From Neisseria mucosa (lineage in GTDB: Bacteria; Pseudomonadota; Gammaproteobacteria; Burkholderiales; Neisseriaceae): a DNA stretch of 64,000 bases. Numbering within the stretch: position 1 is the stretch's first letter; each line of letters starts with the position of its first letter. The notes under the pieces were generated by a model, which saw nothing but the letters and a program-made list of their open reading frames with translations, did not search any database and was not told the origin of the DNA. A program made the position numbers and the translations under genes. The stretch is from positions 2,232,001-2,296,000 of the forward strand of contig CP028150.1 in the NCBI GenBank assembly GCA_003028315.1, given 5' to 3'. This document shows, piece after piece, positions 52,632 to 61,432 of this stretch.

Positions 52632-52770
52632 ACACAGGTCGTCTGAAACCTGACGGTGCATAGGTTTTATGCGTCAAACTCTCCCTGAAAAAGGTCGTCT
52701 GAAAACCAAGTATTCCGGTTTTCAGACGACCTTTCCGTCAAATGGGCACAAATTCAGAATAAGCTAACCC

Positions 52771-52855
52771 GTAGCGTGGGCTTCGCCCACGACCTTCCAT
52801 CCGAACATCCGAATCTAATCCTCTCTTTTCATTCCGTGGGTAGAACCCACGCTAC
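52771..52855. repeat. GTAGCGTGGG palindromic element, copy 3
   Basis: Ends GTAGCGTGGGCTTCGCCCACG and CGTGGGTAGAACCCACGCTAC. The middle differs from copies 1-2 but matches copy 4. Confidence 0.8.
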
Positions 52856-52996
52856 GGGAGGCTGAATTTTTGAATTCAGTATGGGAAACGGTTGGAAGGA
52901 TGGGATAAAGAATCAAAAGGTCGTCTGAAAAATTGGGAATTCCAGTTTTCAGACGACCATTCGTCAAGTGGACACAAATTCAGAATAAGCCAACCC

Positions 52997-53080
52997 GTAG
53001 CGTGGGCTTTGTCCACGACCTGCCGTCCGAACATCCGAATCCAATCATCTCTGTTTATTCGTGGGTAGAACCCACGCTAC
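52997..53080. repeat. GTAGCGTGGG palindromic element, copy 4
   Basis: Same subtype as copy 3, 226 bases downstream. Confidence 0.8.
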
Positions 53081-53167
53081 GAGCGGCTGGTAACGGATAG
53101 GGCAAAGCAAAAAGGTCGTCTGAAAACTGAACTGCCCCCCAAATCTTGGACACTCATAAAAGCCTAT

Positions 53168-54064
53168 TCAGGCGCTCTGTGCAAGCTGGGTTCTGTATGC
53201 GACAGGACTCAGCTTTTTCAATTTCAAACTGCAACGCTCCCGGTTGTAGTAATCCATATAGTCATCTATCTGCTTCATCAATTCATCTACCGTCAATTCA
53301 CCTGCGTTATAGAAACACTCCGTCTTCAACACCGCAAAGAAGCTTTCCATCGGCGCATTGTCCCAACAGTTCGCCTTTCGCGACATGCTTTGAACCATGG
53401 AATGCTCCGCAAGCAATTCCCTATACCCCGCCGTACGGTACAGCACACCTTGGTCCGAATGAAGCATCGTTCCTTTAGCAGTCAGACGGGGGGCGGCTTT
53501 TTCGAGCATTTCCTTCACCATTTCGCTGTTGGCATTGCGGCTCATGGCGTAGGCGACGATTTCCCGGTTGAACAGGTCCAATATCGGCGAGAGGTACAGT
53601 TTGCCGTCCTTCCCTTTGAGTTCGGTAACGTCGGTCAGCCATTTTTCGTTGGGCTTTCGGGCTTTGAACCGGCGTTTGAGGAGGTGTTCCGATATCTCGC
53701 CCATAGCGGGATGGCGGTAGGCTTTTTTCGCCCGTATGAGGGCTTTCAGTTCCAACTGCCTCATCAACCGCGCCGCTTTTTTGCGGTTCCAACCCAATGC
53801 GGCGGCAATGCGCCTTTGTCCGTAGCGTCCTTTATGCCGCCGGTAGGTTTCGACGAGGAGGGCTTTGTCGGCTGCGTCGGGGTCGGGTCGGTCTTGGTGG
53901 TGGTAGTAAAAGCTGCTTTTGGGCAGGTTTGCGATGTGCAGCAGGTATTTGAGCGGGTGTTGCACCCTCAGTGCTTGGACGGTTTGGCTTTGTCCTTTTC
54001 GGTCTGCTTTTGGCTGAGGGCTTTTAACTCCTTTAGGTAGGCGACCTCTGCGCGCATATAGCAC
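53168..54064 (-). CDS. IS3-family transposase orfB (DDE integrase)
   Basis: About 298 residues in the frame shown; it is normally made as an orfA-orfB fusion by -1 frameshifting. HTH_21-like 'HKGRYGQRRIAAALGWNRKK', then the DDE core: Asp in 'WLTDVTELKGKDGKLYLSPI', Asp in 'LHSDQGVLY', Glu in 'MESFFAVLKTECFY'. It ends YRTQLAQSA. Its frame begins inside orfA, overlapping it by about 97 bases. Confidence 0.9.
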   Translation of the reverse strand: MLYARRGRLPKGVKSPQPKADRKGQSQTVQALRVQHPLKYLLHIANLPKSSFYYHHQDRPDPDAADKALLVETYRRHKGRYGQRRIAAALGWNRKKAARLMRQLELKALIRAKKAYRHPAMGEISEHLLKRRFKARKPNEKWLTDVTELKGKDGKLYLSPILDLFNREIVAYAMSRNANSEMVKEMLEKAAPRLTAKGTMLHSDQGVLYRTAGYRELLAEHSMVQSMSRKANCWDNAPMESFFAVLKTECFYNAGELTVDELMKQIDDYMDYYNRERCSLKLKKLSPVAYRTQLAQSA

Positions 54065-54318
54065 AACTCTTCAATAAGCTCTGCCTGTGTTTTTTCTTGG
54101 TCGGGTTTATCTGCGATGAAGGGGTTTTTTCGATGTTGGGGCATGGTTTTGGATTGGGGATGTTCGAGTGCGCCGATACCGCCTTCTTGATAGGCGCGTA
54201 TCCATCGTCTCAGGTGGGTTCGGGAAATGCCGTAGTGGTCTGCGGTACGCTGTTGGCTGCGTATATGCAGGTAGTGGAGTACGGCTTGGTATTTGAAGTG
54301 TAATGTATATTTGCTCAT
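53968..54318 (-). CDS. IS3-family orfA (HTH protein)
   Basis: About 116 residues from MSKYTLHFKYQAVLHYLHIR, directly beyond the IS end. Helix-turn-helix 'ADHYGISRTHLRRWIRAYQ' and a C-terminal leucine-type helix ('ELIEELCYMRAEVAYLKELK') for dimerisation, as usual in this family. The ORF overlaps orfB for frameshift expression. Confidence 0.9.
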   Translation of the reverse strand: MSKYTLHFKYQAVLHYLHIRSQQRTADHYGISRTHLRRWIRAYQEGGIGALEHPQSKTMPQHRKNPFIADKPDQEKTQAELIEELCYMRAEVAYLKELKALSQKQTEKDKAKPSKH

Positions 54319-54421
54319 AAAAAAACTGCACCTTGTGAGTTGGAGGGGATGTCCAACTTTTGGGGTGCAGTTCAAACCTAATTTCGGTTTCAGACGACCT
54401 TTTTCTTGTCTGCTGTACGGC

Positions 54422-54670
54422 TTATTGCTGCTTCGCCGCCCATTCCGCAGGTGTGGCGGCAACGGAAATCGACAGCGCGTGTAATTCGTTGCTGGCCAGT
54501 TGCGCCTTCAGACCGTCTTTGATCAGGCGGTGGCGGGCGAGGCGGGCTTTGCCTTCAAACTCGGAAGAGACGATGACGGCGAAAAAGTGATGCCCGTCGC
54601 CTTCGACTTCGACGTGTTCGCAAGCGGCAACACCTTCAATCAGCGATTTGACTTGTTCTGGGGTAAGCAT
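54422..54670 (-). CDS. BolA/IbaG-family protein
   Basis: An 82-residue protein starting MLTPEQVKSLIEGVAACEHV with AAGGAATA upstream; the longer frame to 54733 is rejected. 'VEVEGDGHHFFAVIVSSEFEGKARLARHRLIKDGL' region is the BolA fold, with the His of 'GHHFFAV' and the 'RHRLIKDGL' helix. Such proteins pair with monothiol glutaredoxins in iron-sulfur handling. IbaG-like by length. Confidence 0.85.
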   Translation of the reverse strand: MLTPEQVKSLIEGVAACEHVEVEGDGHHFFAVIVSSEFEGKARLARHRLIKDGLKAQLASNELHALSISVAATPAEWAAKQQ

Positions 54671-55242
54671 TTGTATTCCTTGTTTCAAAAACATTGCTGC
54701 ATTATACAGAATAATGCCGTCAAACATCGCCAACTTGCTGAGGATGTATCTGAAACATTATTCATTAATATTAAATCAACATGAGATTTACAGGGGGCGT
54801 CTGAAAGATTTTCAGACGGCCTCTTTGCTTATTTTTGGATGTCGGATACTTGAAAATATCATTTTTTTAGTACGGATGAATCCGGGTAAAAGGGTTTTGG
54901 CATATAAATTGCTTTCAAATAAAAAGATAAAGTTTCGCTTTTATTGCAAAGTAAGGTTAAAAAAATAGAAGTTATTAAAGATAATCGGATATATAAATAG
55001 CTAAAAGGTCATGAAATCAGATTTGAGAGATTGTTATCTGAGGCATAGATAAATTCTGAAATTTGTTTGAAAGTGACAATATGCGTCATATCTGTTGAAT
55101 AATTTCTGTAGTCGAAATATCGGCATCGAATAAGATGCTTTCATTTTTGGTCGTTGGATCGGATGTTTGAAAAGCAAGTCATTCCGACAATCCGATAACA
55201 TATTAAATTTATTTGTTTAACATTTTAAGTTAGAGAGTAAGC
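54671..55242. other. Spacer upstream of the trimeric autotransporter
   Basis: About 570 AT-rich bases. It contains one facing DUS pair (54794-54823) whose right arm reads AGGCCGTCTGAA, a different dialect from the rest of the window. The ribosome site AGAGAGTAAGC lies before the adhesin ATG. No gene seen; promoter not identified. Confidence 0.5.
54794..54823. repeat. DUS inverted repeat of the AG-DUS dialect
   Basis: Right arm TTCAGACGGCCT is the complement of AGGCCGTCTGAA; left arm GGGGGCGTCTGAAA is degenerate. Every other full DUS seen here has GGTCGTCTGAA. Confidence 0.7.
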
Positions 55243-58200
55243 ATGAATAAAATCTATCGTGTCGTATGGAACGAAACCACACAGGCGTGGAACGCGGTGG
55301 CAGAATTTGCCAAAGCGCATGGGAAAACAGCTTCATCAAGCATAGGCGGTATTGTTGCCTCCGCAGGCGTGCGCTTCGCGTTTACCGCCATCATGTCCAG
55401 TCTGCTGCTTGCCAGCGGTCAAGCTATGGCTACAGACAATTCTTACCTGCTCAACTTGGGTAACAACGTCAAAAACGCCTTGGGCGGTAAAACTGCAATC
55501 GACGGTGAGGGCAACCTAACCCTGAACGATTTGGGCGGCACAGGCAAAGCCAATGTTCACGACGCTTTGGAAGCGATGAACAACAAAATCAACCAATTGG
55601 GCGGCGGCTTGGGTGGCGGCGGCTCCAGCCATTTTTACAGTGTTCAGACGCCTTCAAATGACCGTGGTAACTACAACAATAATGGCGCAACCGGACTGGA
55701 TGCTCTGGCGGCAGGCGCGGACGCGCAGGCAGCGGGCGCATTTGCCGTAGCGGTCGGTACAGGCGCGCAGGCGGCAATTTCTAACTCTATCGCCATCGGT
55801 AAAAACGCCACTGTCAACGAAGACACTGCATCCGATATGGCTGTCAACGGTTTGACTAAAGGCGAAGGCTCCGTCGCCATCGGCTCAAACACCAAGGCCA
55901 GCGGCACCAACGCCACAGCCGTCGGCCAATCATCCAATGCTTACGGTCAAAACTCTTTAGCAGCCGGTCAATCATCCAATGCAGTGGGTAAATCCAGCGT
56001 AGCGCTTGGTGACGGTGCAAATGCCACCCAAGACTCCGCCACAGCACTCGGTCCATATAGCCAGTCCACGGCGGCAGGTGCGACCGCGTTGGGTTTCAAT
56101 ACCCGCGCGACTGCTTTCGGTACCGTCGCAGCAGGACGGAACAGCAAAGCCGTTGCCAATAATGCCGTAGCAATGGGTAACGAAGCTGACGCGCAAAAAG
56201 AAGACACCATCGCCATCGGCTACAACGCCCAAGCCACGCAAAACCGTGCCGTGGCCTTCGGCAAAAACGCCAAAGCCACCGCAGGTGATTCCTTTGCCTT
56301 GGGCGACGCGGCAAAAGCCTCTGAAAGCAACGCCATTGCCTTCGGTAAAAACGCCAATGCCGCTCATGCAGACTCCATCGCATTGGGTGCCAATTCCGCG
56401 ACTGAAGCAGCCGTTCAGACGACCTCTGCTACCGTTGGTGGTCTGACTTTCGGCAACTTTGCAGGCAACGCCCCTGAGTCCACACTCAGCATCGGCACGG
56501 CAGGCAAAGAGCGTACGATTACCAACGTCGCCGCAGGCCGCATCAGCGACAGCAGCACCGACGCAGTGAACGGCAGCCAGCTTTATGCGACTCAAAACGT
56601 CATGAACAACATCGGTACGACCGCAGTCGGCTTATTGGGTGGCAATGCAGCCATTGCGAATGACGGCACTATTAAGATGACTAACATCGGCGATACCGGC
56701 AAAGACAACGTTCACGACGCAATCAAGTCAGTGAAAGAGACTGCCGAGAAAGGCTGGAACCTGAAAGCCAACGACGAAACCTCGTCTGAAAAAATCGCCG
56801 CAGGCGACACCGTGACCGTGAAACAAGGTAAGAACATCCGAGTGAAACGCAGCGGTAAAGAGCTGACGGTTGAGACTGAAGACGATGTCGAATTCGGCAC
56901 TGTTTCTGCTACTACCGTACTTGCCGACAGCTTCATCTCCGGCAACAGCGTACTGAGCGGAGAAGGTCTGAAGATCGGTGCGGACGGTTCGCCAAGCCAA
57001 GTGTCTCTGACCAATGCCGGTCTGAACAACGGCGGCAACAAGATTGCCAACGTAGCCAAAGGCGTAAAAGACACTGACGCCGTCAACGTCGCCCAGCTGA
57101 ACGAACAACTCGCCGCCACTGAAAAAACCACCACCGTCGTTGCCGGTAAGAACGTGACCGTCAGCGAAAAAGTGGACGGCAACAACACCGAGTACACCGT
57201 CAACGCCGACAAGACCACCCTCAGCCAAGCGGCGGGCGGTGCGGTTAAAGTCAGCGAAGGTGCGAAAGACGCCGACGGTGTCACCGATTACGCCCTCGAC
57301 CTGACCGATGAAACCAAAGCCGACATCGCCAAAGGCGTAGCGGCGAAAGATGCGGTGGACAACAAAGGTCTGACCTTTGCCGCCGACAACGGCACGACCG
57401 GTGCGAAGAAACTGGGTGACAGCCTGAGCGTCAAAGGCGACGGCAACATCCTGACCCGCGCCGACGAAAACGGCATCGGCTTCTCGCTGGCCGACAAGAT
57501 TACCGTCGGCAAAGCAGGCAACGGCAACAAACCGCTCGTAATCGACGGTACCGCCGGTCTGATTTCCGGTCTGAGCAACACCACTCTGGGCGGTGCGGAC
57601 TTTGCCACTAAAGGCCAAGCCGCAAGCGAAGAGCAGTTGAACGCAGCCCAAATCAACCTGGCGAACCTGCTCGGCGGTAACGCAGCCAACGACAAAGGCA
57701 ACGTCACCACTACCGACATCGGCGGTACAGGCAAAGACAACGTCCATGACGCCATTGCCGCAGTCAAAGAAACTGCCGACAAAGGCTGGAACCTGAATGC
57801 CAACGACGAAACCTCGTCTGAAAAAATCGGCGCAGGCGACACCGTAACCTTCAAAGAAGGCAAAAACGTCAAAGTCAGCCGCAACGGTAAACACATCACC
57901 GTAGCGACTTCAGACGACGTCTCCTTCGACAAAGTGACCGTAGGCGGCAGCGTTCTGACCGACAACGGACTGACTGTGGGCAACGGCAAGGCAGGCAAGC
58001 CCGTCAGCCTGACCAAAGACGGTCTGAACAACGGCGGCAACAAAGTCACCGACATCGCCGCAGGCGAAGCCGACACCGACGCAGTGAACGTTGCACAGCT
58101 CAAAGCAGCCGCAGCGAAAGCCACGTCCAAAGTGGACAGCGGCAACGACAACATCGTCGTCACCCCCGAGCAAAATGCCGACGGCAGCACCACTTACAAA

Positions 58201-61008
58201 GTGGCGACTGCACCTAACCTGAAAGCCGACAGCTTCACCGCAGGCGATACCGTTGTGAACAACGACGGCGTCAAAGTCGGCGACAAAGTGGCACTGGGCA
58301 AAGACGGTCTGAAAGCAGGCGATGTGAACATTACTGCTGACGGCATCAACGCAGGCAACAAAGCCATCAGTAATGTTGCCGCCGGTGTGAAAGACACCGA
58401 CGCCGTCAACGTCGCGCAGCTGAACGAACAACTCGCCGCCACTGAAAAAACCACCACCGTCGTTGCCGGTAAGAACGTGACCGTCAGCGAAAAAGTGGAC
58501 GGCAACAACACCGAGTACACGGTTAACGCCGACAAGACCACCCTCAGCCAAGTGGCGGGCGGTGCGGTTAAAGTCAGCGAAGGTGCGAAAGACGCCGACG
58601 GCGTTACCGATTATGCTCTCGACCTGACCGACGAAGCCAAAGCCGACATCGCCAAAGGCGTAGCGGCGAAAGACGCGGTGGACAACAAAGGTCTGACCTT
58701 TGCCGCCGACAACGGCACGACCGGTGCGAAGAAACTGGGTGACAGCCTGAGCGTCAAAGGCGACGGCAACATCCTGACCCGCGCCGACGAAAACGGCATC
58801 GGCTTCTCGCTGGCCGACAAGATTACCGTCGGCAAAGCAGGCAACGGCAACAAACCGCTCGTAATCGACGGTACCGCCGGTCTGATTTCCGGTCTGAGCA
58901 ACACCACCCTGGGCGGTGCGGACTTTGCCACTAAAGGCCAAGCCGCAAGCGAAGAGCAGTTGAACGCAGCCCAAGCCAACCTGGCGAAAATCCTCGGCGG
59001 TAACGCGGCCAACAACAAAGGCAACGTGACCACCACCGACATCGGCGGTACAGGCAAAGACAACGTCCATGACGCCATTGCCGCAGTCAAAGAAACTGCC
59101 GACAAAGGCTGGAACCTGAACGCCAACGACGAAACCTCGTCTGAAAAAATCGGCGCAGGCGACACCGTAACCTTCAAAGAAGGTAAAAACGTCAAAGTCA
59201 GCCGCAACGGTAAGAACATCACCGTAGCGACTTCAGACGACGTCTCCTTCGACAAAGTGACCGTAGGCGGCAACGTCCTGACCGACAACGGACTGACTGT
59301 GGGCAACGGCAAAGCAGGCAAACCTGTCAGCCTGACCAAAGACGGTCTGAACAACGGCGGCAACAAAGTGTCCGACATCGCCGCAGGCGAAGCCGACACC
59401 GACGCAGTGAACGTTGCACAGCTCAAAGCAGCCGCAGCGAAAGCCACATCCAAAGTGGACAGCGGCAACGACAACATCGTCGTTACACCTGAGCAAAATG
59501 CCGACGGCAGCACCACTTACAAAGTGGCGACCGCACCCAACCTCAAAGCCGACAGCTTCACCGCAGGCGATACCGTTGTGAACAACGACGGCGTTAAAGT
59601 CGGCGACAAAGTGGCGCTGGGCAAAGACGGTCTGAAAGCAGGCGATGTCAACATCACTACCGATGGCATCAACGCAGGCAACAAAGCCATCAGTAACGTT
59701 GCCGAAGGTAAGAAAGACACCGACGCAGTGAACGTTGCACAGCTCAAAGCAGCTGCAGCGAAAGCCACATCCAAAGTGGAAAGCGGCAACGACAACATCG
59801 TTGTCACGCCTGAGCAAAATGCCGACGGTAGCATCACTTACAAAGTGGCGACCGCACCTAACCTCAAAGCCGACAGCTTCACCGCAGGCGATACCGTTGT
59901 GAACAACGATGGCGTTAAAGTCGGCGATAAAGTGGCTCTGGGCAAAGACGGTCTGAAAGCAGGCGATGTCAACATCACTGCCGACGGTATCAATGCAGGC
60001 AACAAAGCCATCAGTAACGTTGCTGAAGGCAAGAAAGATACTGATGCAGTAAATGTTGGACAGTTGAACCGTCTGACCGCTGCTGCTAAGACAGAAGTCG
60101 AAGCCGGTACCAACATCGCCAGCGTGAGCAGCAAACAAGGTGCGAACGGTCAAACCGTTTACACCGTGAACGCAGACGGCGCGAGCGTCTCCGCAGGTTC
60201 TGACAACATCGTCGTAACCAAAGGCAACAAAGATGCTAACAACGTAACCGACTACGCCGTCGACCTGTCTAAAGCCGTCAAAGCCGACATCGCCAAAGGC
60301 GTCGCGGCGAAAGACGCGGTAGACAACAAAGGCATCAGCTTCGCAGGCGACAGCGGTACGACCGTTGCCAACAAACTGGGCGATACCGTGGCGGTTAAAG
60401 GCGATGCCAACATCACCACCACCGCAGGCGCGAACGGCATTCAGGTCGGCCTCAACAAAGACCTGAAAGTAGACAGCGTCAAAGCAGGCGATACCGTTGT
60501 GAACAACAACGGCGTCAACGTCGGCGACAAAGTGGCGTTGGGTAAAGACGGTCTGAAAGCAGGCGATGTGAGCATCACTGCCGACGGTATCAACGCAGGC
60601 GGTAAGAAAGTGACCGGCGTCGCCGCAGGCACCGTCGCCGCAGACAGCACCGATGCGGTTAACGGCAGCCAGTTGTATCAAGCTAATCAGGCGATTAACC
60701 AAAGGGTGACCAACCTTGGCAATTACGTGGTGAACATGGGCAACCAAATCAACCAACGTATCGACAATGTGGAAAGCGACTCCAAAGCCGGTACCGCAGC
60801 AGCCATGGCGGTGGCTGGTCTGCCGCAAGCCTACCTGCCGGGTAAGAGCATGATGGCGGTTGCAGGCGGCGTATACCGCGGTGAAAGCGGTTACGCAGTC
60901 GGCTTCTCCAGCATCTCCGACGGCGGCAACTGGGTCATCAAAGGTACCGCTACCAGCAACTCACGCGGCCACTACGGCGCGACCGCAGGTGTCGGTTACC
61001 AATGGTAA
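55243..61008 (+). CDS. Trimeric autotransporter adhesin (Hia/NhhA/YadA-like)
   Basis: A 1921-residue surface adhesin. Residues 1-65: extended signal peptide (ESPR) MNKIYRVVWNETTQAWNAVA, cleaved after QAMA. About 150-390: YadA-head repeats (AxAxGxxAxAxGxxSxAxG style, 'SIAIGKNATV', 'SVALGDGANA'). Then repeated Hia/HIM-like and stalk modules (VNVAQL, 'DIGGTGKDNVHDAI', 'GLNNGGNKVTDIAAGEADTD'). Last 90: YadA anchor ('VTNLGNYVVNMGNQINQRID', ending GATAGVGYQW) forming the trimeric barrel. The stalk holds a 441-residue exact-length duplication and a further 107-residue tandem repeat. Role: adhesion to host or other cells, inferred. Confidence 0.95.
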   Translation: MNKIYRVVWNETTQAWNAVAEFAKAHGKTASSSIGGIVASAGVRFAFTAIMSSLLLASGQAMATDNSYLLNLGNNVKNALGGKTAIDGEGNLTLNDLGGTGKANVHDALEAMNNKINQLGGGLGGGGSSHFYSVQTPSNDRGNYNNNGATGLDALAAGADAQAAGAFAVAVGTGAQAAISNSIAIGKNATVNEDTASDMAVNGLTKGEGSVAIGSNTKASGTNATAVGQSSNAYGQNSLAAGQSSNAVGKSSVALGDGANATQDSATALGPYSQSTAAGATALGFNTRATAFGTVAAGRNSKAVANNAVAMGNEADAQKEDTIAIGYNAQATQNRAVAFGKNAKATAGDSFALGDAAKASESNAIAFGKNANAAHADSIALGANSATEAAVQTTSATVGGLTFGNFAGNAPESTLSIGTAGKERTITNVAAGRISDSSTDAVNGSQLYATQNVMNNIGTTAVGLLGGNAAIANDGTIKMTNIGDTGKDNVHDAIKSVKETAEKGWNLKANDETSSEKIAAGDTVTVKQGKNIRVKRSGKELTVETEDDVEFGTVSATTVLADSFISGNSVLSGEGLKIGADGSPSQVSLTNAGLNNGGNKIANVAKGVKDTDAVNVAQLNEQLAATEKTTTVVAGKNVTVSEKVDGNNTEYTVNADKTTLSQAAGGAVKVSEGAKDADGVTDYALDLTDETKADIAKGVAAKDAVDNKGLTFAADNGTTGAKKLGDSLSVKGDGNILTRADENGIGFSLADKITVGKAGNGNKPLVIDGTAGLISGLSNTTLGGADFATKGQAASEEQLNAAQINLANLLGGNAANDKGNVTTTDIGGTGKDNVHDAIAAVKETADKGWNLNANDETSSEKIGAGDTVTFKEGKNVKVSRNGKHITVATSDDVSFDKVTVGGSVLTDNGLTVGNGKAGKPVSLTKDGLNNGGNKVTDIAAGEADTDAVNVAQLKAAAAKATSKVDSGNDNIVVTPEQNADGSTTYKVATAPNLKADSFTAGDTVVNNDGVKVGDKVALGKDGLKAGDVNITADGINAGNKAISNVAAGVKDTDAVNVAQLNEQLAATEKTTTVVAGKNVTVSEKVDGNNTEYTVNADKTTLSQVAGGAVKVSEGAKDADGVTDYALDLTDEAKADIAKGVAAKDAVDNKGLTFAADNGTTGAKKLGDSLSVKGDGNILTRADENGIGFSLADKITVGKAGNGNKPLVIDGTAGLISGLSNTTLGGADFATKGQAASEEQLNAAQANLAKILGGNAANNKGNVTTTDIGGTGKDNVHDAIAAVKETADKGWNLNANDETSSEKIGAGDTVTFKEGKNVKVSRNGKNITVATSDDVSFDKVTVGGNVLTDNGLTVGNGKAGKPVSLTKDGLNNGGNKVSDIAAGEADTDAVNVAQLKAAAAKATSKVDSGNDNIVVTPEQNADGSTTYKVATAPNLKADSFTAGDTVVNNDGVKVGDKVALGKDGLKAGDVNITTDGINAGNKAISNVAEGKKDTDAVNVAQLKAAAAKATSKVESGNDNIVVTPEQNADGSITYKVATAPNLKADSFTAGDTVVNNDGVKVGDKVALGKDGLKAGDVNITADGINAGNKAISNVAEGKKDTDAVNVGQLNRLTAAAKTEVEAGTNIASVSSKQGANGQTVYTVNADGASVSAGSDNIVVTKGNKDANNVTDYAVDLSKAVKADIAKGVAAKDAVDNKGISFAGDSGTTVANKLGDTVAVKGDANITTTAGANGIQVGLNKDLKVDSVKAGDTVVNNNGVNVGDKVALGKDGLKAGDVSITADGINAGGKKVTGVAAGTVAADSTDAVNGSQLYQANQAINQRVTNLGNYVVNMGNQINQRIDNVESDSKAGTAAAMAVAGLPQAYLPGKSMMAVAGGVYRGESGYAVGFSSISDGGNWVIKGTATSNSRGHYGATAGVGYQW
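57118..59700 (+). repeat. 1323-bp tandem duplication inside the adhesin gene
   Basis: Copy A 57118-58440 and copy B 58441-about 59700 are nearly identical at DNA level (period 1323 bp = 441 codons), with mostly silent or conservative differences such as AQINLANLLGG against AQANLAKILGG. Suited to recombination that changes stalk length. Confidence 0.92.
59440..60058 (+). repeat. 321-bp tandem repeat inside the adhesin gene
   Basis: Units start at 59440 and 59761 (107 codons): KATSKVDSGNDNIVVTPEQ ... NKAISNVAEGKKDTDAV. A third related unit lies at 58117 within the larger duplication. Confidence 0.88.
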
Positions 61009-61040
61009 TTCCGTTGTAAAGCCTGTTTGAAGGCAAAGCA

Positions 61041-61084
61041 AAGGTCGTCTGAAAACCCGAAACAGGGTTTTCAGACGACCTTTT
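61041..61084. terminator. DUS inverted-repeat terminator of the adhesin gene
   Basis: AAAGGTCGTCTGAAAACCC / GGGTTTTCAGACGACCTTTTT hairpin with T-run, 32 bases after the stop. Confidence 0.85.
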
Positions 61085-61162
61085 TCTATATCGGATTGAA
61101 TGGGACGGGGTTTGCTTTCCGAACATGCTCAGTTTCGCAAACACACGATTCAAACAAAACAT

Positions 61163-61269
61163 TATAGTGGATTAAATTTAAATCAGGACAAGGAGACGAA
61201 GCCGCAGACATTACAAATAGTACGGCAAGGCGAGGCAACGCCGTACTGGTTTAAATTTAATCCACTATA
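61163..61269. repeat. Correia repeat enclosed element, short form
   Basis: 107 bp with perfect TATAGTGGATTAAATTTAAA ends. It lacks the roughly 50-bp internal block containing AGAGAATCGTTCTCT that both long copies at 38.6 and 39.8 kb carry; the joint reads GTACGGCAAGGCGAGGC. Confidence 0.93.
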
Positions 61270-61432
61270 AAACCAAACGCGGCGGTTTGTTTTCAGACGA
61301 CCCCGCAGAATATCCGACTATTTTTTGTGGCAAAATCGGGTTTGTGCCACATCGTTAGCCTGCTATTCAACATTTAAAAACATTCAAACCGGCTGACAAA
61401 ACAGACGAAACAAATAACAAGGAGAAACAGAC

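Larger units (their letters stand above)
52632..53127. repeat. Duplicated DUS + palindrome units after efeB
   Basis: Two imperfect copies of a roughly 175-base unit (about 52689-52862 and 52916-53088), each a DUS hairpin, then CAAATTCAGAATAAG, then an 84-85-bp GTAGCGTGGG palindrome. No gene. The first DUS hairpin is the likely efeB terminator. Confidence 0.8.
53128..54374 (-). mobile_element. IS3-family insertion sequence (IS150-like), complete
   Basis: 1247 bp, ends TGAACTGCCCCCCAAATCTTG and the inverted TTGGGGTGCAGTTCA. AAC flanks both sides (53125-53127, 54375-54377) as a 3-bp target duplication. Removing it restores a DUS inverted repeat, so it landed in the loop of a DUS hairpin. Both orfA and orfB are intact. 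Confidence 0.92.
61009..61432. other. Adhesin-nitronate monooxygenase spacer
   Basis: 424 bases with the adhesin's DUS terminator (61041-61084), a short Correia element (61163-61269), a lone DUS (61291-61302) and the NMO ribosome site AAGGAGAAAC. No gene. Confidence 0.6.

Noticed and set aside
59233..60828. 531-codon open frame on the minus strand opposite the adhesin
   Set aside because: It mirrors the repetitive Ala/Gly/Asp-rich adhesin sequence, contains the same repeats in reverse and has no start signal or family features. Other long minus frames at 56.7-59.5 kb are the same effect.
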